In this document: positions 7,880 through 17,606 of the stretch, piece after piece
How the letters are laid out: every line of letters starts with the position of its first letter
Numbering within the stretch: position 1 is the first letter of the stretch
From: an uncultured Acidiphilium sp.
GTDB lineage: Bacteria > Bacillota > Clostridia > Christensenellales > Borkfalkiaceae
Length of the DNA: 41,708 bases
Assembly (NCBI GenBank): GCA_902495325.1
Contig: CABUWK010000016.1
Span: 1 to 41,708 of the forward strand
Reading direction: 5' to 3'
Notes under the pieces: generated by a model
Seen by the model: the letters and a program-made list of their open reading frames with translations, nothing else
What the model was told of the DNA's origin: nothing
Database searches by the model: none
Program-made: the position numbers and the translations under genes

Positions 7880-9136
7880 TCAGTTCTCCGAAACGATTTC
7901 GCGGTATTCCGAGTTGGAATCTCTGAGAAGCCGTAAAATATACTGTCCGCGCTCTTCGTTTTCGCTGAAGCTGTGCTCGGTCTCCATGGTTTTATCGTAA
8001 TTCCAGGCAAACGACAGCTGAACCCTCGTTGCCATCATGGTTCTGAACATTTCGGACAATTTCGCATACTTTTCCTCGACGGTATTCCCCTGATCGGCAT
8101 CCGAGGCAAGCACGGAGAATTCCCCTACCATATAGGCTTTCCCCAGACTTCTGTATTTTTCGACGGAGTTTTTCATAAGTTCGTAAAGGGATAATTCCTT
8201 GTCCGCCAATTGATATTCGAAAATATAATTATGCTCGGAAACGACGTCCATTTTGCCGGGGGCGAAGTCGATGTTCATTTGATGGTGTTGTTCCTCGGTG
8301 TCCACGAAAGAGAAGGTCCCCGTGGTATGCTGAGCGTATTGCGTGGTTCTCAGAATGGCATTTCCGTTCGAGATCATTCTGCCGTGGGGATCGTTTTTCG
8401 CGACGATGTCCGCAAATTCTTCAAACGCTTCGATCGCATTGCCGGACGTAAGCATCATGCCTTCGGCGTCTTCTTTGCTCATGCCTTCGGCGTCCATCCA
8501 GAACTGCGGCCAAAGATCGCAGACGTTATTGACCTCGTTTCCGAATTCCCAACCGAAAACGGCTTTGCTGTCTTTTAAAAGATTGACGATCTCCGTCGTG
8601 TATTCTCTCATGTACCGGCGGGTCTTGCTGTCCTTGTCTCCCCATGCGGTCAACGGCTCGCCATACAGATCCGGAACGCATCTTATATTCCAGAACAGGC
8701 TTGGCAGAAGACCGATGTTCAGGGCTTCCGCTTTATCGACTATTGCCTTAAGGATCTTTAAAGATTCCTTTTTGTACGTTCCCGAAAGATAGGTCATTTC
8801 TTTGGCGTAGAACACGCCGCAGTTGAAACGTACGACGGGTACGCCGTATTCTTTCATGGTTTCGAGCATCGCAAACGGGATCTCGGTGCTGAAATTATCG
8901 TGCAGCCCTTTGTTGAACAGGCTGTAACAGTTTGCGCCGATTCCGTAGAAGGGGGCGCCGTTCAAGGTCATGACTCCGTTTTCGACATGTAACCCGTAGT
9001 TTTCGTTCTGTTCCCAATAATTCGTTTTGGTTTCCATGTGGGTCGACTCCTTACCGGTTTCGCCTGAGTTTGCCGAGCACGACGTGAACGTGATTGCCGA
9101 AACGACGGCGACGATCAGCGATAATAATTTTTTCAT
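7880..9136 (-). CDS. Surface lipoprotein glycosidase, GH5-like (clan GH-A)
   Basis: A 418-residue exported lipoprotein predicted to cleave a beta-linked glycan at the cell surface. A basic start and hydrophobic stretch end in a lipobox-like FTSC with the lipidated cysteine at residue 20. The TIM-barrel shows GWEFGNEVNN with the predicted acid/base E201, an SEHNY segment (300-304) like the conserved His-x-Tyr of GH5, and YMVGEF with the predicted nucleophile E339. This pattern resembles GH5 endo-mannanase/glucanase enzymes, which fits the beta-mannosidase-like gene across the regulator, but the subfamily is not certain. AGGAG lies six bases before the ATG at 9136. It heads the minus-strand glycan operon, just after the AraC gene. 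Confidence 0.78.
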   Translation of the reverse strand: MKKLLSLIVAVVSAITFTSCSANSGETGKESTHMETKTNYWEQNENYGLHVENGVMTLNGAPFYGIGANCYSLFNKGLHDNFSTEIPFAMLETMKEYGVPVVRFNCGVFYAKEMTYLSGTYKKESLKILKAIVDKAEALNIGLLPSLFWNIRCVPDLYGEPLTAWGDKDSKTRRYMREYTTEIVNLLKDSKAVFGWEFGNEVNNVCDLWPQFWMDAEGMSKEDAEGMMLTSGNAIEAFEEFADIVAKNDPHGRMISNGNAILRTTQYAQHTTGTFSFVDTEEQHHQMNIDFAPGKMDVVSEHNYIFEYQLADKELSLYELMKNSVEKYRSLGKAYMVGEFSVLASDADQGNTVEEKYAKLSEMFRTMMATRVQLSFAWNYDKTMETEHSFSENEERGQYILRLLRDSNSEYREIVSEN

Positions 9137-9247
9137 CTTTTTCTCCTGTTCCCGTTATTTGTCGTCTCCGATCAGAAGTTCTTCCGGCAGGATCTTTGAT
9201 TTTCCGCCGTAAGAACGGTCGATGACGATAAATTACGGGTATATCAA

Positions 9248-10126
9248 TTATTTTTTTGTTTTCGTTGTTCCCTCCGGTTCTCTCCGGCGGGAGTATTCCC
9301 TGGGCGCGCATCCGTAATGAGCCCGGAACGCTTTATAAAAATAACTCAGGGAAGAGTAACCGACCTTCGACGCGACGTCCAGAGTGGAAAGGTTGCTGTT
9401 TCTCAGTAAAAACGCCGCGTATTTTATTTTAACTCTGACGAAATAATTGTTGAGCGTTATCCCTAATTCCTGTTTGAAAAGCCTGTTGATATGCACCTGC
9501 GAAAAGGGGATATCCCTGCATATTTCCTGAAGGGATAAGGGCATGTTTTCCACGGAATTCAGTTTTGCTATCAGCTTTTTTATTTCGGGAGAACCCTGTT
9601 GGCGAAGGGAAGCGATCTCGTTGTGATTCTGTTCGAGATAATACTGGAAATAAACGAATTTCAATGCGTCCAGCGTTAAAAATTTGATCGTAACTTCCTT
9701 CAGCGGCTCTTCGCCGTTCAGAAAGAGTTTATCGATCAGCTTCGTGAAACTTTTATACTGATAGTTGCTCAGGTGAATGCACAGGTTGTCCGTCGTGTTT
9801 TGTAAAAAGCAAAAAAAATCGGCTCCTATCAGGTTGGTGACGATCTCCATTTTTTCCTTGGTCAGCATGATATTCAGGAACTGAGCTTCCTGCCCGTCGC
9901 TTTTGTAAAAAACGTGAACGTCATCGGGGCGTACGATGAACATATCGCTTTTTTTCAGAACGCATTCCCTGTCGTTTATATATTGGATCATCGTCCCTTC
10001 CGTAACGATAAAGATCTCCCAATAATTATGCGTGTGCAAATCATTATATAAAGCGTTGAAATAATGGAAGTCTACGCCCGATTCGGGAGACGAGAAATCA
10101 GAATGGTAATCGCAGAAACGAATCAT
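9248..10126 (-). CDS. AraC-family transcriptional regulator with cupin sensor domain
   Basis: Likely regulator of the surrounding glycan genes. The 292-residue protein has an N-terminal cupin-like sensor (HTHNYWEIFIVTEG near 31-44). The C-terminal double helix-turn-helix of AraC/XylS proteins follows, with QEICRDIPFSQVHINRLFK as the first and LSTLDVASKVGYSSLSYFYK as the second recognition unit, ending in the typical GCAPREYSRR. I start at 10126 because GGAGG is eight to twelve bases upstream; an in-frame extension to 10282 runs through the promoter region and is rejected. It is divergent from the beta-mannosidase gene and upstream of the GH5-like lipoprotein gene, the usual arrangement for a local activator. 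Confidence 0.9.
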   Translation of the reverse strand: MIRFCDYHSDFSSPESGVDFHYFNALYNDLHTHNYWEIFIVTEGTMIQYINDRECVLKKSDMFIVRPDDVHVFYKSDGQEAQFLNIMLTKEKMEIVTNLIGADFFCFLQNTTDNLCIHLSNYQYKSFTKLIDKLFLNGEEPLKEVTIKFLTLDALKFVYFQYYLEQNHNEIASLRQQGSPEIKKLIAKLNSVENMPLSLQEICRDIPFSQVHINRLFKQELGITLNNYFVRVKIKYAAFLLRNSNLSTLDVASKVGYSSLSYFYKAFRAHYGCAPREYSRRREPEGTTKTKK

Positions 10127-10184
10127 GTTGCTTCCTCCAAGGGGTTGATTCCGGGTAAAAGCAAGCCTGCTGTTTACGATTCCA

Positions 10185-10214
10185 ATTATAGCACAATCGC
10201 GTGCGGATAAACAA
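10185..10214 (-). promoter_or_regulatory. Promoter of the AraC gene
   Basis: On the minus strand TTGTTT (10209-10214) and a perfect TATAAT (10185-10190) are separated by 18 bases. The predicted start lies about 50 bases before the AraC start codon. Confidence 0.7.
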
Positions 10215-10275
10215 TAATAGAGAATGGGTAAATTCGAAAATGATAAAATAAAGCAAAAGATTGAAATTATAACGC

Positions 10276-10304
10276 AAGACATTTCACATTTATTGTGATA
10301 TAAT
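10276..10304 (+). promoter_or_regulatory. Regulated promoter of the plus-strand glycan operon
   Basis: A perfect TATAAT (10299-10304) with an upstream TG, preceded after 17 bases by a poor -35 element AAGACA (10276-10281). A good -10 with a weak -35 is what an activator-dependent promoter looks like, fitting control by the divergent AraC protein (inference). Confidence 0.6.
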
Positions 10305-10332
10305 TCAAAACAGAAAAAACGAGAGGAACTTT

Positions 10333-12756
10333 ATGAGTAAGATTGTTTTGTCGGATTGGACCTTAGACGTCGACGGTGGGAGTATATCGGTAAAAGTCCC
10401 GGGGGATATAATAAACGACCTTACTCAAAGCGGTATCATAGAGGATTGCCTGTACGGCGATAATTACAAAAAGGCACTTTGGGTGCACGATCGCGACTGG
10501 CTGTATTCCGTAAACTTCGAACTGTCGGAAGAAGATCTGAAGGAAGAGACCCTCACGGTGACCTTTGACAGCGTAGATACTTTTTCCGAAGTGTATCTGA
10601 ACGGAAAAGAGGTCGGAAAAACGGATAATATGTTCCGTTCCTTCACTTTCGATATCAAATCCGCGGCGGTCAAAGGCGTCAACAGGTTATCGGTGAAGCT
10701 TATTTCTATAAGGAAAAAAGAAAAAGAACTGCATAACGATAAGTATTTTGCGTGTTTTTCGACGGATAGGATCTTCATCAGAAAGCCTCAGTGCCATTTC
10801 GGATGGGACTGGGCGCCGAATTTCCCGGGTACCGGCATTTGCGGCAGAGTGACCGTTTGCGCCTCGCCCCGGGGAAAGATATCCGGAGTGCAGATCCTTA
10901 CGGATAATTCGGGCGCGGCGTCTTTTATCGTGGAAACGGATTATAATAACCGCAATCCCGGAGAGAAAAAGATCGAGGGCGACGAGATCGTCGTGAAAAC
11001 AGAGCGCGCCCCCGGCTTCGGTTTAAATAACGCAATCGAAAAAAAAGCGATCGTCTTCGGCGACAAGAACCTTCTGAACCTATATGTGGACGACGTAGAA
11101 CTGTGGTATCCGAACGGATACGGCGATCAGCCGTTGTACGCATACGAAATTTCCCTTGTGAGAAACGGCGTTACGATCGATCGGAAAACGGGGAAATACG
11201 CGTTCAGAAAATTAGAGGTAAGAGAAACTCCTTGCGGGGACAGACGCCGTTTCGATATTTATTGCAACGATACGAGGATCAGGGTGATCGGTTCGAACTG
11301 GGTTCCCGCGTCGATGTTCACCGGGCTGATCGATCATGACAGATACCGGAAGTTGTTGCGGATCGCAAAGAATGCCGGATTCGATATGCTGAGGGTATGG
11401 GGCGGCGGACTTTACGAAAAGGATGACTTTTACGATCTTTGCGACGAATACGGGATCATGATCTGGCAGGATTTCATGTTTTCCTGCAGCATTATTCCGG
11501 ACGATCAGCATTGGTTCGAGCAGGCGTTGGAGCCGGAACTGAGAGAGCAGATCATGCGTCTTCGCAATCATCCGTCGATCGCGGTCTGGTGCGGCGGAAA
11601 CGAAATGACGAATTGCTTCCGCTATAGTTATCCCGGTTACGGAATGCACGTGTCGCACGTGATCCTTCCCGGGCTTTGCTATGAACTTGACGGGACGAGA
11701 AAATACGTATGGGACTCTCCGTATTCCTGTACCGGGATCGGAAACGACGTTACGAGCGGGGACTGTCACAACGCCACGCTTACCGGTGCGACCGTAGAGG
11801 ATATGCTGGCATACCGCGAACAGCAATGGGGAAAAGAAAACAATTTCGACACGGAATGCGCCGTTCTCGGGATGTGCAGACCGCGCAGTTTCAGGAAATT
11901 CATGCCGAAGGATAAGATCTGGCCTCAGAACGAAGTGTGGGAGGATCGCCTTTCGTGCAATCCGTATGACGAATACATAGCGTCGTTCACGGAAAGGATC
12001 AATTTATCGGTCAACGCGCTTTTCGGCGGATACGACGATTTTTACGATTATACGAAAAAGTCTATGACCGTACACGCGGAAGTGCTGAAGGACGAGATAA
12101 AATATTACAGATCGTTTGAATTCAACACGGGTCTGATGAACTGGATGTTCAACGATATATGGGGAAATTCGACCTGGGCGGTCGTCGACTATTATCTTGA
12201 AAAAAAGCCTGCGTATTACGCAATGAAGCGTGCGGGCAGACGGCAGGGCTTGGGTATCGTTTACAGGAAGGACGGGTATTTTATCTCCGTGGTAAACGAT
12301 TGCAAAACGGAATGGAGCGGAAACCTTCGTTTCTCGCACCGGAGTTTAGACGGGAAAATTTACGATCGGTCTGAACGCACGATAACTTTGCCTCCGTTTA
12401 CTCAGCAGAACATACCGATCTCGTTTGATAAAACGATCAGGGATTCTTTCCTGTACGTCGAGTTCGGCGGCGAATGCGACGTTTATTTTTACGACATGTG
12501 GAAGGACAAGCGGTTCAGAACGGATCTGAGCGTCGATAAGAAAGTGAAAGGAAACGTTGCCGACGTGACCGTAAAGGCGAACGAGTTTGCGAGAATGGTC
12601 TTCATAGATCTTCCGGACGGGGTTTTATGCGATATGGAAGACAATTATTTCGATCTGCCGAAAGGGGAGCAAAAAACCGTTCGTATCGTTGCGGACAGGG
12701 AGATCGCCGAGCGGGATATCACCGTCAGGACGTTTGCGGACGAATGGAGGGAATAA
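10333..12756 (+). CDS. GH2-type beta-mannosidase, cytoplasmic
   Basis: Predicted to release mannose from the non-reducing end of imported beta-manno-oligosaccharides. The 807-residue protein has the GH2 order: sugar-binding jelly roll (FDSVDTFSEVYLNGKEVG near 78-95, FGWDWAPNFPGTG near 156-168), Ig-like domain (ELWYPNGYGDQPLY), and TIM barrel (NWVPASMFTG, LRVWGGGLYE, IWQDFMFSC). The acid/base motif WCGGNEM has E424, and the predicted nucleophile is E508 in DTECAVLG. The FGWDWAP and GGGxYE signatures are those of beta-mannosidases rather than beta-galactosidases. There is no signal peptide. AGAGGAA precedes the ATG. It is the first gene of the plus-strand operon under the AraC-facing promoter. 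Confidence 0.88.
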   Translation: MSKIVLSDWTLDVDGGSISVKVPGDIINDLTQSGIIEDCLYGDNYKKALWVHDRDWLYSVNFELSEEDLKEETLTVTFDSVDTFSEVYLNGKEVGKTDNMFRSFTFDIKSAAVKGVNRLSVKLISIRKKEKELHNDKYFACFSTDRIFIRKPQCHFGWDWAPNFPGTGICGRVTVCASPRGKISGVQILTDNSGAASFIVETDYNNRNPGEKKIEGDEIVVKTERAPGFGLNNAIEKKAIVFGDKNLLNLYVDDVELWYPNGYGDQPLYAYEISLVRNGVTIDRKTGKYAFRKLEVRETPCGDRRRFDIYCNDTRIRVIGSNWVPASMFTGLIDHDRYRKLLRIAKNAGFDMLRVWGGGLYEKDDFYDLCDEYGIMIWQDFMFSCSIIPDDQHWFEQALEPELREQIMRLRNHPSIAVWCGGNEMTNCFRYSYPGYGMHVSHVILPGLCYELDGTRKYVWDSPYSCTGIGNDVTSGDCHNATLTGATVEDMLAYREQQWGKENNFDTECAVLGMCRPRSFRKFMPKDKIWPQNEVWEDRLSCNPYDEYIASFTERINLSVNALFGGYDDFYDYTKKSMTVHAEVLKDEIKYYRSFEFNTGLMNWMFNDIWGNSTWAVVDYYLEKKPAYYAMKRAGRRQGLGIVYRKDGYFISVVNDCKTEWSGNLRFSHRSLDGKIYDRSERTITLPPFTQQNIPISFDKTIRDSFLYVEFGGECDVYFYDMWKDKRFRTDLSVDKKVKGNVADVTVKANEFARMVFIDLPDGVLCDMEDNYFDLPKGEQKTVRIVADREIAERDITVRTFADEWRE

Positions 12757-12841
12757 ACCGTTTCGCAACGACGTTTTTCGTTTTTAACTTCGGAAAAGAT
12801 ATCTGTCGATATTTTTAAATTCATTTAAGGAGGATTGTTTG

Positions 12842-15529
12842 ATGAAGAAATCAAAAATTCTGTTCAGTCTGGCGATCGCATTGATGTTGTCGTTGGCGAT
12901 CTGCTTCGGCACTTCATGCAGCGGCGGTTCGGAAAGCACTTCGGGAGATCCCGTAACGGGGGATCCCGTAATATCCGTTACGGGGGTCCCGACGTCGGGG
13001 ATCATAGGACGCGAGGTGATCCTTCCCGCGGCGACCGCAAAGGATTCTGCGGGCGCGGACGTAAGCGCGAGCGTTAAACTTACCGTTGCGGGATGTAAGG
13101 AAGACGGCACGGTAGGCAGAGAGTTTATTTACCGCGAGGCGGCTAACGTTTCCCGGAAATTTAATCCTACCGCTCAATTCGTAAATTACTCGATCGTTTA
13201 CGAACTGAAAGATTCCTACGGCAAAACGGATAAGAAAGAATTCGCGTTCGTTGCCGAAGCGGATAATTTAAAACCGGTTATCACCGTGACCGAAGAAGGG
13301 TATAACGCCGAAAACGGGATCAAGGGGGATTCTCTGAACGGTTTTGTTCTTCCCGATATCTCCGTGATCGATCAGCCGGGGGATGTCGACGTTACCGCCG
13401 GCGCCACGTACGCGATCATGAACGGAGACGTCGAGGTTTCCTCCGAAAAGGCTTACGTCGCGGGCAAGAAGGTATTTATCGCCGCGGCAGGCAACTATAC
13501 GCTGGTGATCAAGGCAAAAGACTCTGCAGGCAATGCGGCGGATCCTCTTTCCGTTGCGGTCGGCTATGAAGAAAAAGCACAGACCGGCATCAATCTCATC
13601 GACGAAGACAGAGTCGTCGTCGGAAAAGACGCTTATATCAACGAATACGGCGAACTGTGCGTCGGGGCAAGCGCAAAGGGCGGTCATTCCGATCCGAACG
13701 ACTCCGCTTCCTATGCGACTCTCGGCGGCATAAGCGTGAAATACGGGCAGTTGGTCGCTCTTTCGGTGAACATGGACGTTCAGCCCGCGGAAGCGTATAA
13801 CTGGTTCTTCCAGATCGGTCTTTCCCTGAATCAGACGTCGCTCGTTCCTGCCGGAAACGAATGCGTATGGCCCGATTTCGAAGTCAGATTCTTCAACGAT
13901 AAAACTCAGGTTCACGGAACGGGCAACGATATCGCCGCATACTATCAGACCGCGAAATCGTTAAGAGACGGGAAAGATCATACGATCTATTTCAATCTTT
14001 CCAGAAACGGCAGCGGTCCGGAAGATCCCAATGCTAACCTTTGCATCTGCATGTGGATAGACGACGTGACAAACGCCGCGATCTTCACGACGGTAAGCGT
14101 TGCCGGCGTCAGCGGGTTGGGGATCATGAGCCAGGAGGCTTTCACCAGAGCGTGGAATAACGAAACGCATTACCTGATGTTCGGCGCGGTCTCGTTCAAC
14201 GGCCCCGCGGAAAAGGTAAACGACGTCATGACGGTAAAATCGGTCGTGGTTCAGTCTGCCGATAAGGCGACTCCCGACACGTCGTGCGATATCGTCGCTC
14301 CTGCGGTCACCGTAAACGGCGAGATCCGCAAGGCGTATGACCTGAACGAGAAAATGAATCTTCCCGAAGCGACGGCGGACGGCAACGAAACCGTTGAGAT
14401 CTACCTTACCGACGCTAACGGCAAAAGAGTGAAGATCGAAAAAGATCACGTTCCTACGGTCAAAGGATCTTACAAACTGTCTTTCGTCGCCAAGGACGCT
14501 GCCGGCAATTACGGCTATGCGGAATATGACGTCAAGGTTCTTAACAAAGATACCGTAGCGCCGGTTCTTACCGTTTCCGATAAAAAGGATATTGCCGCCA
14601 ACGTAGGCGAAGCGTTCGCCGTTCCTGCCGCAACGGCAAGCGATAATATCGACGGCGACCTGACCTCCTCCGTGATCGTAAACGTTCTCGGAGCGGCTTG
14701 GGCAAACGATATCGGCGCCGGTAAAATCCCCGGAACTTATACCATTATGGCTGCCGGCGTACACTACCTCGAATATGTGGTAAGCGACGAATACGGCAAC
14801 GAAACGAGAGAAACCGTCAAGGTGAACGTCGGCGGATCCGTTACGGGCGACGTGCTGCCGGGCGTTGTAGGTTACGATACGGAGAAAAAGCTCCTTAACC
14901 TTTACAACTCCTCGATGACCTATGCAAATCAGCAGATCCTGAACGAAAAAGTTTCCACGATCCTCAATTTCAAGACTCTCGGAAACTTTGAGATCAACCT
15001 TGCCGGACCGAGAGGTACCGTCGACGGGTATGCTCAGGGTATCATGATGAGAATCTTTGCAAACCGTATCGAGATCCGCGTGAACGGCAACAACGGTTTC
15101 CGCATCGGTTATTCCGAGGCAAGCCCGTTTGCAAGTTATGATAAGGACGGCAATCTGGTCGCTTCCGGAAAAGACGTCGTTCTCGATTGGCAGATCACGG
15201 AAGAAACGCTCACCAGCAATTACGGAACGTACGACGTGTTGCGTTTCAGAGTCTGGATCGACGGGACCGAACTTCAGATGGCGGTTTCGCAATCTTACGG
15301 TTGGTTATATGCGGATCTTGCCGGCGACAAAAATGACGGAGGATACGGAATCTGCCTGATCAGAAAAACCGCCGCAGACGACGCGAACGCTCAGTATGCG
15401 CTGGAAAACGCCATGAAGTGTTCTCACCTTTATCAGGCCAGCGAACTCTATATGGCTTCGACGTTCGATACCAACGTTGACGTAAAGGGGATCCGTTTCG
15501 ACGGAAAGTCTTTCGCGGACGCCGAATAA
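12842..15529 (+). CDS. Large surface lipoprotein with Ig-like and lectin-like domains, function unknown
   Basis: An 895-residue exported lipoprotein: signal peptide ending in FGTSC with lipidation at C26, then a T/S/G/P-rich linker. Several Ig-like modules follow (for example TAKDSAGADV, KDSAGNAADPL, DTVAPVLTV with ASDNIDGDLTSSV), resembling the bacterial cadherin/HYR/DUF5011-type repeats of surface proteins. Between and after them lie two regions of about 200 residues (roughly 245-475 and 675-880). They carry WFFQIGLSL/FEVRFFND and MMRIFANRIEIRVNG/LRFRVWIDG patterns, suggesting concanavalin/laminin-G-like jelly rolls. No catalytic motif is recognised, so a glycan-binding role is inferred from domain type and position between glycosidase and sugar permeases. 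A strong AAGGAGG sets the ATG at 12842. Confidence 0.75.
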   Translation: MKKSKILFSLAIALMLSLAICFGTSCSGGSESTSGDPVTGDPVISVTGVPTSGIIGREVILPAATAKDSAGADVSASVKLTVAGCKEDGTVGREFIYREAANVSRKFNPTAQFVNYSIVYELKDSYGKTDKKEFAFVAEADNLKPVITVTEEGYNAENGIKGDSLNGFVLPDISVIDQPGDVDVTAGATYAIMNGDVEVSSEKAYVAGKKVFIAAAGNYTLVIKAKDSAGNAADPLSVAVGYEEKAQTGINLIDEDRVVVGKDAYINEYGELCVGASAKGGHSDPNDSASYATLGGISVKYGQLVALSVNMDVQPAEAYNWFFQIGLSLNQTSLVPAGNECVWPDFEVRFFNDKTQVHGTGNDIAAYYQTAKSLRDGKDHTIYFNLSRNGSGPEDPNANLCICMWIDDVTNAAIFTTVSVAGVSGLGIMSQEAFTRAWNNETHYLMFGAVSFNGPAEKVNDVMTVKSVVVQSADKATPDTSCDIVAPAVTVNGEIRKAYDLNEKMNLPEATADGNETVEIYLTDANGKRVKIEKDHVPTVKGSYKLSFVAKDAAGNYGYAEYDVKVLNKDTVAPVLTVSDKKDIAANVGEAFAVPAATASDNIDGDLTSSVIVNVLGAAWANDIGAGKIPGTYTIMAAGVHYLEYVVSDEYGNETRETVKVNVGGSVTGDVLPGVVGYDTEKKLLNLYNSSMTYANQQILNEKVSTILNFKTLGNFEINLAGPRGTVDGYAQGIMMRIFANRIEIRVNGNNGFRIGYSEASPFASYDKDGNLVASGKDVVLDWQITEETLTSNYGTYDVLRFRVWIDGTELQMAVSQSYGWLYADLAGDKNDGGYGICLIRKTAADDANAQYALENAMKCSHLYQASELYMASTFDTNVDVKGIRFDGKSFADAE

Positions 15530-15550
15530 TAAATAAACTGTCCGGCTTAA

Positions 15551-15593
15551 GGGTGGGGAAACTCTTTTTCCTCGCCCAAAGCCCGGTTTTGGG
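15551..15593 (+). other. Intercistronic hairpins between the lipoprotein and permease genes
   Basis: GGGTGGGGAAA (15551-15561) pairs over 11 positions, with two G-U pairs, with a TTTCCTCGCCC segment ending at 15577. A GCCC/GGGC hairpin follows at 15581-15593. Neither is followed by a U-run. Such stems often stabilise the upstream message or reduce read-through so that a binding lipoprotein is made in excess over permeases. Confidence 0.45.
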
Positions 15594-15660
15594 CAATTGC
15601 TCGTTTCAGACAGCGATTTCGTTGCCGACGGCAAATTTTTTTCTCTGAGGAGCATCACGG

Positions 15661-16650
15661 ATGAACAACAAGGATATGGCACGGAACGAAAAACAGAATA
15701 TGCGGGTTTCTCAAGGTGCGGGTGCCGGAAATTGCTTTGGCAGATTTTTTACGCACATAAAGCGTCATTGGCAACTGTATGCAATGTTTGCGCCCGGATT
15801 TATCGTTCTGTTTATTTTTGCCTACATACCTATGTACGGAATTACTCTTGCCTTTAAATCGTATACGCCGTCGCTTGGTATTTTAAAGAGCGAATGGGTG
15901 GGACTTGAGAATTTTAAATATATTTTTTCGAACGACGGGTTTTTAAAACTTACGCGCAATACGTTAAGACTCGGCGTTCTGACGCTTATCTTCGGCTTTC
16001 CTTCTTCTATCGTCATGGCGCTTATGATAAACGAGCTTCAGGCGAAGAGATTTAAAAAAATAGTGCAGACTCTTTCCTATATACCGTATTTCATATCCTG
16101 GGTTGTAATAAGCGGTATGTCTTATTCGCTGTTCTCGAAGGATTACGGTCTCGTAAACTCCTTTCTGACGGCATTGGGATTCGAGCCTGTTTTCTGGTAT
16201 GCGACGCCAAAGGTGTGGCCCATGCTTCTTACCGCGATCGGGATCTGGAAAAACGTGGGATGGGGGACGATCGCCTTTCTTGCGAACATGACTTCGATCA
16301 ACCCCGATCTTTACGAGGCTGCCGTCGTGGACGGCGCGAATCGTTGGAAGCAGACGATCCACGTTACCATTCCCGGGATCATGCCTATCGTTTCGATGAC
16401 GTTTATACTTACTTTATCGAAAATCGTACAGGACGATTTTGAAAAAATCTATGCGCTCGTCGGCACGAACAATATGTTGTACGAAACGACGGACGTTCTC
16501 GGAACCTGGGCATACCGTACGATGTATTCGAGTTTTTCGAACTACGGCGACGTTACGGGCGTTCAGTTCCTGCAGGGGCTCATCGGATTCGCGCTTATTA
16601 TGCTCGGAAACCTGATCGTTAAAAAGACCGATAATCAGCCGTTGTTTTGA
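15661..16650 (+). CDS. Sugar ABC transporter permease, LplB/YtcP-type
   Basis: One of two membrane subunits of a CUT1-like (Lpl/Ytc) importer for oligosaccharides. The 329-residue protein has a basic cytoplasmic N-terminus, then six predicted membrane helices starting with LYAMFAPGFIVLFIFAYIPM. The EAA loop that contacts the ATPase is at EAAVVDGANRWKQ, followed by the IPGIMPIV helix. Proteins of this family are typically about 300-320 residues. GAGGAG lies eight bases before the ATG. It is followed after 12 bases by the partner permease and then by the binding proteins. No ATPase is encoded anywhere in the locus, so a shared MsmX-type ATPase is presumably used (family knowledge, inference here). 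Confidence 0.9.
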   Translation: MNNKDMARNEKQNMRVSQGAGAGNCFGRFFTHIKRHWQLYAMFAPGFIVLFIFAYIPMYGITLAFKSYTPSLGILKSEWVGLENFKYIFSNDGFLKLTRNTLRLGVLTLIFGFPSSIVMALMINELQAKRFKKIVQTLSYIPYFISWVVISGMSYSLFSKDYGLVNSFLTALGFEPVFWYATPKVWPMLLTAIGIWKNVGWGTIAFLANMTSINPDLYEAAVVDGANRWKQTIHVTIPGIMPIVSMTFILTLSKIVQDDFEKIYALVGTNNMLYETTDVLGTWAYRTMYSSFSNYGDVTGVQFLQGLIGFALIMLGNLIVKKTDNQPLF

Positions 16651-16662
16651 GAGGTGGAAAAA

Positions 16663-17526
16663 GTGGTACAAAAAAGAACGACAGGACAAAAAGTTTTCAA
16701 CGTATTCAACATTTTTTTGCTTTCGCTCGGTTGCGTTATCTTCGTAATACCGTATCTGATCGTAATTTCGTCCTCTTTCACGGACGAGATCACGCTGATC
16801 GCCAACGGGTATAACCTTTTTCCGAAAAAGTTTTCCCTTTACGCGTATGAATTTCTGTTCGGAAAGAATCTGCCGTTGGTTCAATCTTTCCTGAACACGA
16901 TATTCGTTGTGGTCGTTTCGACGTTTCTGACGACGCTCACGTGCACGCTGTATGCGTACGCCCTTCAGCATCCGGCGGTCAAAGCTAAAAAATTCTTTAA
17001 TATTTTTATCGTTTTTACAATGCTGTTCAACGGCGGTCTTATTCCTACGTATCTCGTGGTGACCTATTTCTTCGAGGATTCGCTGTGGTCGCTTATCATT
17101 CCCGGAATGATGACGTGTTACTATACGCTTCTCATCCGGAATTACTTTCTCGGTTTACCGAGATCGTTTGCGGAGGCGGCGGAGCTTGACGGCGCTTCCG
17201 ATCTGAAAATACTGTTCAGGATCTATATTCCGCTTTCCGTTCCCGTTCTGGTTACGATCGCGATGTTCTGTGTGGTATTCCAATGGAACAACTATACGGG
17301 ACCGATGCTTTTTATCGAATCCCAGGACAAGTATACGATACAGCTTATGTTGCAGAAACTTCTCGATAACGTGGGGAATATGGTTTCGTCGTCGACAAGT
17401 CTGATCCCGACGGAAAGCCTGAAAATGGCTGCGATCGTCGTTTCGACCGTTCCTATCATCTGCGTTTATCCGTTTATCCAGAACTTTTTTATCAACGGAA
17501 TGATAATCGGCGGCGTTAAGGAGTAA
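16663..17526 (+). CDS. Sugar ABC transporter permease, LplC/YtcP-type
   Basis: Second membrane subunit of the oligosaccharide importer, 287 residues with about six membrane helices (first VFNIFLLSLGCVIFVIPYLI). The EAA loop is EAAELDGASDLKI, followed by FRIYIPLSVPV. The C-terminus FFINGMIIGGVKE is characteristic of this family. I prefer the GTG at 16663, because GAGGTGG sits five to seven bases upstream. The GTG at 16654 would have only the end of the preceding gene as ribosome site. Co-transcribed with the upstream permease. Confidence 0.9.
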   Translation: MVQKRTTGQKVFNVFNIFLLSLGCVIFVIPYLIVISSSFTDEITLIANGYNLFPKKFSLYAYEFLFGKNLPLVQSFLNTIFVVVVSTFLTTLTCTLYAYALQHPAVKAKKFFNIFIVFTMLFNGGLIPTYLVVTYFFEDSLWSLIIPGMMTCYYTLLIRNYFLGLPRSFAEAAELDGASDLKILFRIYIPLSVPVLVTIAMFCVVFQWNNYTGPMLFIESQDKYTIQLMLQKLLDNVGNMVSSSTSLIPTESLKMAAIVVSTVPIICVYPFIQNFFINGMIIGGVKE

Positions 17527-17606
17527 GTTTCGGGCAAAACCGCAAAGACGATCGGGGCGCTTTCCGATCGTCGGACGCGCGGGAAAAATAAATGGGGGGA
17601 AACAGA

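Noticed and set aside
10127..10282. N-terminal extension of the AraC regulator
   Set aside because: The extension would cover the promoter; GGAGG directly before 10126 and the cupin start favour the shorter protein.
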